In this document: positions 57,339-64,000 of the stretch, in pieces
Layout of the letters: each line of letters begins with the position of its first letter
Position numbering within the stretch: position 1 is the first letter of the stretch
Source: Sordaria brevicollis
Lineage: Eukaryota > Ascomycota > Sordariomycetes > Sordariales > Sordariaceae
Assembly (NCBI GenBank): GCA_033439795.1
Contig: JAUTDP010000004.1
Location: 2,542,001 to 2,606,000, forward strand
Direction of reading: 5' to 3'
DNA length: 64,000 nucleotides
Translations under genes and position numbers: made by a program
Notes under the pieces: generated by a model
The model's input: the letters and a program-made list of their open reading frames with translations, nothing else
What the model was told of the DNA's origin: nothing
The model's database searches: none

Positions 57339-58403
57339 CTAACTCAGCCTCTCCATCAACCCCTTCCTAACCTTCATGTTAACCACCCCACCCACCCCAA
57401 AAGCCGGCACGATCCTACATATCCTCGCCGCCACACTAACCGCCCAGTTTTTCCTCACCAGCGTCCACCTCTCTCCCCATGTCGGCCCTTTCCTTCCATC
57501 CCCTCCCTTTGCTCCTGCCGACGGGCGATTGTACATATCCAACCCCAACAAATGCACCGGCGTGCTAAAAAGCTGCACAACAGCAGGAGCAGCAAACTGC
57601 GCCATCGTCTGTCCACTAACCCATTTCTGCGTCTCCTTCCCCAGTTTTTCGGTGAGGACCGGCCCCAAAAGTGGTGGCACGTTAAACGAAGCAAAGATCG
57701 TCATACAATCCCGCACCGCAAACAGCATATAACTCGGCAAGCCCACTGGTCTTGGTGTAACCCCCGGTGGGCCGAACAGGCGGACAAAGACTTGGTCTTT
57801 GTAGATGCAGAGACCGATGTTGGCCGCACTCGAAGCGAAGAATTTGGAGGAGCCGGACGTGACGTGGGTCGGGGGTTGGTTGCGAACGGTGGACACGGTG
57901 GTGTCGAGGGTGTTGGCTGTTAGGTAGGTACCGCCATAAAGCAAAAAGATGAGGCCGAAGGGTTTGGAGAGGATGGTTGATCGGGGAGATAAGAAGAGGG
58001 AGCGGATGGAGCGCCGGAGGGAGACGAGGAGGGGGGCGGCGCCGGAGGCGTTTTCCATTATTGAGCTGGCGGACAGACAAGTTAATGAACGGGCTGGGGA
58101 AATAAAGAGGGGGCAGAAGTGGGGGAGGGTGATATACCGATCAATAATGGAAATCACCGGCGCCACAAGCACGGCTGCCGAAGCGGCACTGACGAGGTCA
58201 GCACCCAGTCGTAACCCGAGGTTCTTGGTGTTCCATTTTGATGTTGTTGTAGTCTCTTCAACAGCTTTTGTGATTTGGTGTGTTTGTGTCGCCAGGCCGG
58301 CAGCGAGATGTGAATGTGGTGGTGACGTCTTGAGTCCTCCGGCGGCGGTGGCACCGTCAACCGGGCCATGGACCGGGACCGGGGCCGGTGTGCCTTCTTT
58401 CAT
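57339..58403 (-). CDS. Conserved fungal membrane-type protein, function unknown
   Basis: Exons 58403-58138 and 58065-57339 encode 330 residues. The start is ATG 58403 (MKEGTPAPVPVHG); the frame upstream has only a TTG and Pro-rich, UTR-like sequence. The 72-bp intron (GTATAT...CGCCAG) is stop-free and a multiple of three, so an unspliced form would carry 24 extra residues. Splicing gives VISIIDR-SIMENASG, which reads naturally. Moderately hydrophobic segments (LVSAASAAVLVAPVISII, KPFGLIFLLYGGTYLTANTL, AQFAAPAVVQLFSTPVHLLG, ICRIVPAFGVGGVVNM) alternate with basic loops, and several small-residue motifs (RPVGLPSYMLFAVRDCMTIF) look strongly conserved in type. It may be a mitochondrial membrane protein, possibly a distant carrier-like one. 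I cannot name the family. Confidence 0.75.
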   Translation of the reverse strand: MKEGTPAPVPVHGPVDGATAAGGLKTSPPHSHLAAGLATQTHQITKAVEETTTTSKWNTKNLGLRLGADLVSAASAAVLVAPVISIIDRYITLPHFCPLFISPARSLTCLSASSIMENASGAAPLLVSLRRSIRSLFLSPRSTILSKPFGLIFLLYGGTYLTANTLDTTVSTVRNQPPTHVTSGSSKFFASSAANIGLCIYKDQVFVRLFGPPGVTPRPVGLPSYMLFAVRDCMTIFASFNVPPLLGPVLTEKLGKETQKWVSGQTMAQFAAPAVVQLFSTPVHLLGLDMYNRPSAGAKGGDGRKGPTWGERWTLVRKNWAVSVAARICRIVPAFGVGGVVNMKVRKGLMERLS

Positions 58404-60265
58404 TTTCGGAGGCGGAGGCGGAGGGCCGGGGTCGGCAACCAGTTGATGGGTTGGTTCTCCACCGGCGGAAGCGGGTTGAAATGTGGGGTGAAAGTCTGGG
58501 GGCCCGCGGGGCACGGAATGCGGAATGCGGAGGGCAGGATCGGTCGGCGCGGGGGACAGGTGCGGGAACCGGGAGAAGAAGGGCCGAGGAAGGGCCTGGT
58601 TCGGGATGATGCAGTGCGATTGGGTCCCGAGAAGCAAAGCCAAGAGTTCGAGAATCGAAACTCGAAAAGGTTAACCTCGGCGATGACGAATTGACTTGAT
58701 CGGCTGGTAGCGAGAAGCGTCGAGAGCTGGATGACCACTGGGATTCCAAAGTTGAAAAGACGACCGTGAACTGAACTCGGCGTAGAAGTATCGTGGTTGT
58801 ACAGAGAAGCACGATGCACAAGATAGACAACGCCAATCTCAAGGTTGAAAGTGTGACTCAGAACTGAGAAGGAAGAACCGGCAGTAGGAAAACGAGATCG
58901 GGATCGAAAATTGTTCACTTCAGAAAGAAAGGAAAGCGTGGCTGAGAAAACAGACAGACAGACAGACAGACAGAAGAGAGGAGGATCTCAAATTGATGTT
59001 ATGGCTGGCTGTTGTTGACTCAGAACCACTTCTCACCGCAGTTTCCTGTCGTCCGTTGAGCTTTTGGCAAATACGGGAGAAGAATGAGCGGAAGACAAAA
59101 GAAAGAAAAACAAATTCCGTCACCGAGTCTTGGTATCGGTGTATTGTAACCGAGCCAAGCTATGTACATAGCAGGTAGAAGAAAAAGAAGGACGGGATGG
59201 AACGACCAGTCGGAATTCCCACGTTCCCAATCATTTGACTGACTGTTCCTGTTCGGCCGGCCGCATCGGAGCTTCACAGGCTTCTTCCCGACTTCTCGAC
59301 GCTGCCCAGGCCGGTCCAGTGCCTGTCGCCCTGCCCACGAGGCCACGAGCCCCTGTGAGTCCCATCTGATGGCGGTGGTTCGACCTTGGGGGACAAGCCG
59401 AATCTCCAAATTTCTCTGCGACCTGCCAGGGTCTGTTCGAATGTTCGGGGCCCTCGAGGTTGCAAAAGCGACATGGTTGATGCCCCGAGATCGGACACTG
59501 GCTAACGTCAGCCGAAATGCGACGAATCATCCCACGAATGCCCGTCGTTTGTCCCCTGGTGCCGAGACTTTTTATCAGATCAGATTGATAAAGTCCGTGC
59601 TGTGGGGTCAAACCGGCCCCGCTTTCTGGAGACTCCGACTGCCGAAGGCCGTGCCGGCATGAAAGACTCGGTAATCGGAGCCGATTGATCATGGCCGGTC
59701 GAGCCGGTGTGAGGTGATGCTAGCTATGAGAATGGAACCACTCCGTTCTTTTCCGTGCCCAAGTATCATGAATGCTGAAACCACTATTTCAATCTTAACC
59801 ATATAAAACTCACGTGACGGAAGACGTCTTCGTTTTCTGATCCGAATTCTAACAACACAATCCTCCAACCTGCTTCTTCCGGTTCCATGTCGCTGACGCT
59901 GTCTAGAAATACTCGAGAAAGACCTAAGACACCATACCATGACATCAAAACAGTATCAAACTAGCCCCCAACTGGAGCAAAGTTCGAATCAAAGACGTTC
60001 GAGATTACGCTCCGGATATCAATTTATCCATAACAGAAAGCTACGTTGACAAAAACCTACAAGGAAGCTGAAGGTACCGTCTATCAACACCACCATCACC
60101 ATTCCAACACTAACAACACCAATACTTCATTTCACCACGCGCATCCACAGTCACGTTGATTGATATAAGATTGTTTCAAGTAATTAATTATTCATGTCCG
60201 GTCTGTCATAACTCATGATAATGTTACACTCCATCATTCATACACCTCCTTCTCAGAGTCACAAC
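58404..60265. other. Intergenic, microsatellite only
   Basis: About 1.9 kb without a supported gene. It contains the (CAGA)6 run at 58951-58974. The Pro-rich frames just upstream of the 58403 ATG are likely 5' UTR of that gene. Confidence 0.4.
58951..58974. repeat. (CAGA)6 microsatellite
   Basis: Six perfect tetranucleotide units in non-coding DNA upstream of the membrane-protein gene. Confidence 0.93.
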
Positions 60266-60743
60266 TTAGTTAGACTTGGAAATCCCCCCAGCGCCCGAAC
60301 CTGCCTTCTTTTTGGTACCGCCGAGGGTATGCTGAATTGTACCACCAATAGCACCATGGTCGGTGAACTGCTTGCCGATTATGCCTTCGGAGGAGAGAGG
60401 ACCGCCGACTGCTTCGCCGATTTGGCCGATGGCGCCGGTTTCTGTTTTGCAAGAGCGTCAGCGATGATTCCATTGCATGCATAGAAGAAGCGATAGGTGA
60501 TGGGATCGGCCGATGAGATGAGGATATATGAGTTGGGAGGGACGAAGAGAAAGGTATCATGGGAGATGGCAGAAAAAAGGACATACCAGTAAACTGCTTG
60601 CCAATGGCACCATGAGAGTCAAAAGCCTTGGGCTTTGGCTTGGTAGCGCCCATGTCGGAGTTGGCGGGGGTACGGACGGCGCCGACCTTGCCGCCGGTGG
60701 CCTTGGGGCCGACGTGAGAGTTGGTGGACTGCTGGGAAGACAT
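60266..60743 (-). CDS. Small glycine-rich repeat protein (110 aa)
   Basis: Exons 60743-60587 and 60441-60266 are separated by a 145-bp intron (GTATGT...AAACAG, phase 1). The protein is hydrophilic and glycine-rich, with a repeated GxIGKQFT motif: HGAIGKQFT ends exon 1, EGIIGKQFTDHGAIGGT follows in exon 2, and ETGAIGQIGEAVGGPLSSEG lies between. The tail is GTKKKAGSGAGGISKSN. There is no cysteine, signal peptide or membrane segment. This composition is like small abundant stress- or conidiation-associated fungal proteins (natively unfolded, hydrophilin-like), but I do not recognise a named family, so function is not assigned. Chosen start MSSQQSTNSHVGPKATGGKV is the first ATG in a good context. 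Confidence 0.75.
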
Positions 60744-61785
60744 TTTGGATATGTGGTTGCGTTGTTTAGGTGGTAGTGTGGTTCGTTGTTGTAGATGCCG
60801 GTTGGTTGGTCAAACAAGTTGTTGTGTCTTGTGATTGTAATTTGTATTGTGCTGAATGATCAAGTAACCATTCCAACGGCCAGCGAACAAGTCTTTCTAA
60901 ATACATGCTTCTCCAACTCCCAAGGCGTGTGACGACATTTGCGTTAGCAGCTAACAACGATAGTGAGTGACAAAGTGATGATTCTTGATGATGTCATGAT
61001 GTGAGATTTGACCAACAGATCGCTAGGTGGGTCGACCATCACCATCCTCACGAGCGCTGCGGCCCGACTGCAGTGCGGGTGCCCCACTTTACCCCTGAGC
61101 CGCCTAAAGGTGAACAACTTCTGGCCCAGCTTGGCCAGGTCCGCCAAATATCATCACTTGATGTGGTATTGATCGAGGATATCTGATGCAGATCACGGGA
61201 TCGGGTTATGATGATCATATTCTGCGGTAACTGGATTTGGAAGTTTGTTTTGTTTGGAAACTTGCGCGAGCTCCTCCGCTGGGTCTCACATGACGCAGCG
61301 GGACCTGTGTCAACGACGACGGCATGGAGCATTGCGGGATCCTTTTCTCCGAATGATAGTCTTCAATTATTCTCCTTCTAAATGCCGTGCTATTGATAGC
61401 GTGGAAATCTATAGTAATATAGAGTTTCATGGTCCATGTCACGGATACTAAACTCCATCCATGCCGGTGAACGAACTTGACTGTCGAGAAACTAGAGATG
61501 GGTAGAAGCAAGGAAACAACAAAGACTAACTGCGATCAAACTACCTGGCCCTTACTTTCAATATCCCCTAAGGATAATCATCCATAATGCACTACGCCGC
61601 CAACCTCAAGAGTTGTGTGCTTGAGGTCGACCTGCGATCATTCCCAGTAAGTTCGTAACCGTATGTGCCATCAAACAATATAACAAACCCGAACCAGATA
61701 GCGAATTATTGAAACCATGTATAACCTCCTCCGCAGCACCCTTCCTTCTATCTGCTCCATCCAACCCTACCCACCATCAACCGCT
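60744..61785. other. Intergenic, nothing recognised
   Basis: About 1 kb between the small repeat protein's promoter and the 3' end of the DUF3716 gene. Only short overlapping frames. Confidence 0.4.
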
Positions 61786-64000
61786 TCAATAAAACCCCGA
61801 AAGATAAGTAATATGCAACGTAGCATCCACATACACAACATTCTCAAACGTGCACTTCGAATCCGGGTTGATTACAACCACGCCGCTCGGACCGATCAAG
61901 AACTCGGGTGCGTCGCCCTTCTTCACTCGCACCTTTCCCGTAGCGATGGAAACCATTCGAGTGGTATACACGTCGACGGGCTCCAGAGTGATGGTTTGAC
62001 CCGGGTAAACCGTCTTGACCTGGAATTGGACGTCGTTGACTACGGGCACAGGGTAGCCGGCGTTGACGAGGAAGGGTTTGGAGTAGGCGAAGCCTGGAGC
62101 AAGACATAAAGTTAGTGTACCATATGAAGGGGGTTACCATAAGTGGTTTTACGTACTGGTAGGTTTTGAAGTGTTAGGCTCAAGAATCCGACCAGGCGCC
62201 ATCTCCCACTCTTCCATGTCCAACTGATCCGCCGCCTGGATGTCGCCGGCAGAGATAAGCGAGTTTGAAGTCTTTAGTGCGGTGGGAGCCGTCTGTCGTG
62301 GTCTTTGAACTGCTGTCGACATGGCAGGCCGAGGCCCTCCTCCTCCTGCTCTTTTCAACCAAGCACCATCCGAGGGCTTGGTGTCTCCGGCCAGTTTTGG
62401 CGGGAAAGGTGGCTGAGGCCGTTGCGGGATGGCCTTGCCACGCGAGCATGCGCCGGCCTTGCTGTCGTAGGTGCAATTCGCGCAGCCTTGGTAGATCCTT
62501 CTGGCTTCCGGGTAAGCCCTGGTATTGATGGCCACGCATCCTCCCTTGTACAACGGCCCTTGCTCCCGGCGGCAGCGCGTGCACGGGGGTCCTAGCTCCT
62601 CTCCGGTGATTTGGATGATCAACGCAGCGATGTCTCGGGTGTGCTTCTCGCTGAAGGGTTCATTGGGGTTGAGGTCGAGGTCGCGGATCCGGGGAAGAGA
62701 AAGGAGCTCCTTGATGTAGCCCACCTCAGGAACGTTTTTGGTGAAGGCAAGGTGAGGCTTGATGTAGTTCCAGAGAGCCTTTTGATCCTCTGTGAGGGGA
62801 AGACCAGACATCGAAACGGAGGATGAAGGTTGACTGTCAAACTCCGGTTCGCCTTGGGGTTGGCTTATCACCGAAGTAGACTCGTGCTTGGATTGGCCCG
62901 AATTGTGACGCGTCAAGTCTTGAATATGGCTGATGCTGGTCCCCCTTGATCTCAAGATACGCTGAGACCTCTCAAGCCCCCACGACTTGTGGCTGCAATA
63001 CGTTTGGCCAAAGTGGTAAAAGCAGTTGGCACACGAATAGATGTTCGCCAAAGGCTGACTGGCAGCCTTGGAGGAGATCATGATACAACCTTTCCATGGG
63101 CCCCGTCCCTCCTTACACTTGTCGCAAGGGGTAGCAGCTGGTTCGCCCGTCACTTGGATGATGACGGCTGAGATATCCCTTGGCTGAGTATCCGTGAAAG
63201 GACGTTTCTGCTGCCATTCAAAGTTGATGTTTAGATCCCGTACCCGAGGGAGGATGCTCAAGTCCCAAACGTAGCCGCCGCGGGGCATCGCCTGCCCTTT
63301 GTGTTTGACCAAGAGTGGCTCGATGTATGCCCACATGCTTGCCCTGTCTCCGACAGGCTCGAACGACGAGGTAGGCCTGGATATTCTCTCCAGTTCCATG
63401 GATTGAGCTTGTTGTTGTACAGAACTGTCGACTGACACGGAAGGTGCCTCATCCGATTCCGTGGATTCATCGGATTGTACAGAGTCATCGACTGGCACGG
63501 GTGGCTTCTCCATGGACACAACGATAGCACCCCTTCCTTTGGGCGCAGATTTCTGTATCATCTCTTCTGTCCAAGGTCCCAAGTCGGTCAGAGTCCCATC
63601 TTGATTGTCATGGAACATGTGGCTATGGTGTGAGGACTGTAGGCGCCAAGGTGTTAGCCATCTGGACAGCAAAGTTTCTGAACATGCTACTCGCCTTGAA
63701 GTGTTGGCCCAGGTTGTGCAAGGTCTCAGCAAACTTCACGCATTGCCGGACGGGACATTTCCAAGGAAGAAAACCTTCGACGGGTTGGTACCCATCAGGT
63801 AGGATGGCTCCATGCGTTAAACATGGGACGCCATTCTCCTCCCATTGGCGATAGGCACGACCCGAAGCAGCTATGTCTATCGGCGTAACGCCTGTCGGGC
63901 CAAAGGCACCCGCTGCGATTTCATGCCCTGATATCAGTTTATGGTCTGCCTCTTCCGGAGCTCTTTGTGTTGCTGGTTTTGCCTTGGCCGCTTGAGGCTC
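61786..64000 (-). CDS. Protein with duplicated DUF3716 cysteine module, 5' end outside window
   Basis: Minus-strand exons (64000)-63695, 63636-62157 and 62093-61786; the gene continues past the window edge. In the N-terminal visible part CPVRQC...H...H with SHHSHMFHDNQDGTLTDLG suggests a C2H2-like unit split by an intron. Two copies of one module follow, each ~110 residues: a helical part (MWAYIEPLL / LWNYIKPHL), LPRVRDLNIN / LPRIRDLDLN, RDISAVIIQVTGE / RDIAALIIQITGE, then a cysteine cluster PCDKCKEGRGPWKGC...CANC...C and PCTRCRREQGPLYKGGC...CANC...C. The cysteine cluster is that of DUF3716, a fungal-specific module of unknown role. The last exon (FQVKTVYPGQTITLEPVDVY...) is beta-rich and cupin-like. 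The first intron has a GC donor (GCGAGT), fixed by perfect phase-0 continuity; the second is GTACGT...CTCCAG. Confidence 0.75.
63637..63694 (-). other. GC-AG intron (58 bp)
   Basis: Donor CAAG/GCGAGT, branch-like GCTAACAC and acceptor CCTACAG. The unspliced upstream frame reaches a TAG inside the downstream exon, whereas splicing joins GQHFK to SSHHSHMF in phase 0. No GT donor gives a continuous frame. Confidence 0.7.

Noticed and set aside
58404..58643. N-terminal extension of the 57339-58403 protein (Pro-rich)
   Set aside because: The frame upstream has no ATG, only TTG at its edge, and the sequence is low-complexity like a 5' UTR. The ATG at 58403 is the first in frame.

Overview
The window is nuclear DNA of a filamentous ascomycete. 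Gene content (Rad4, Bem1, Vps36, Thp3, Atp19, a kinase-HET fusion, DUF3716 and CENP-B type proteins), short GT-AG introns with CTAAC/CTGAC-like branch points, and A+T-rich, TpA-rich repeat blocks carrying C-to-T/G-to-A transitions typical of repeat-induced point mutation (RIP) together suggest a Sordariomycete, most likely Neurospora or a close relative. The species is inference. I found no tRNA, rRNA or CRISPR array.

Layout. 1-1.3 kb: RIP-degraded repeat. 1.7-9.1 kb: an allorecognition-type block holding a large kinase-HET gene on the + strand, broken by a 484-bp hAT-like MITE, and tail-to-tail with it a decayed paralogue on the - strand that lost its kinase and HET core. 10.4-11.0 kb: short Dcc1-like protein. 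12.5-15.2 kb (-): RBR E3 ubiquitin ligase whose frame stays open past its stop except for three amber codons. 16.6-24.1 kb: a complete but RIP-destroyed LTR retrotransposon (Ty3/gypsy chromovirus) on the - strand, with 216-bp LTRs and a 5-bp target duplication. 25.7-33.4 kb: a housekeeping block of Rad4/XPC, a Cuz1-like AN1 zinc-finger protein, an MTP18-family mitochondrial protein and, divergent from it, ATP synthase subunit K. 34.7-38.5 kb: two paralogous coiled-coil genes (one decayed by tandem duplication) with a second MITE between them. 40.4 kb: another small coiled-coil protein. 42.8 kb: a CENP-B/pogo-type DNA-binding protein. 45.8-47.7 kb (-): Bem1 polarity scaffold. 52.3-54.0 kb (-): Thp3/LENG8-type SAC3 protein. 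54.8-56.9 kb (+): Vps36 (ESCRT-II). 57.3-58.4 kb (-): conserved membrane-type protein. 60.3-60.7 kb (-): small glycine-rich repeat protein. 61.8 kb to the window end (-): protein with a duplicated DUF3716 unit and a GC-AG intron, cut by the window edge.

The housekeeping genes are independent single-gene transcription units, not an operon. The most unusual parts are the kinase-HET locus (fresh transposon insertion, a chain of predicted 3-nt microexons, a gutted inverted paralogue), the amber-interrupted extension of the RBR ligase, and the lineage-specific coiled-coil pair around a MITE. All gene models are my own manual splicing, checked by reading-frame phase, with no transcript evidence.
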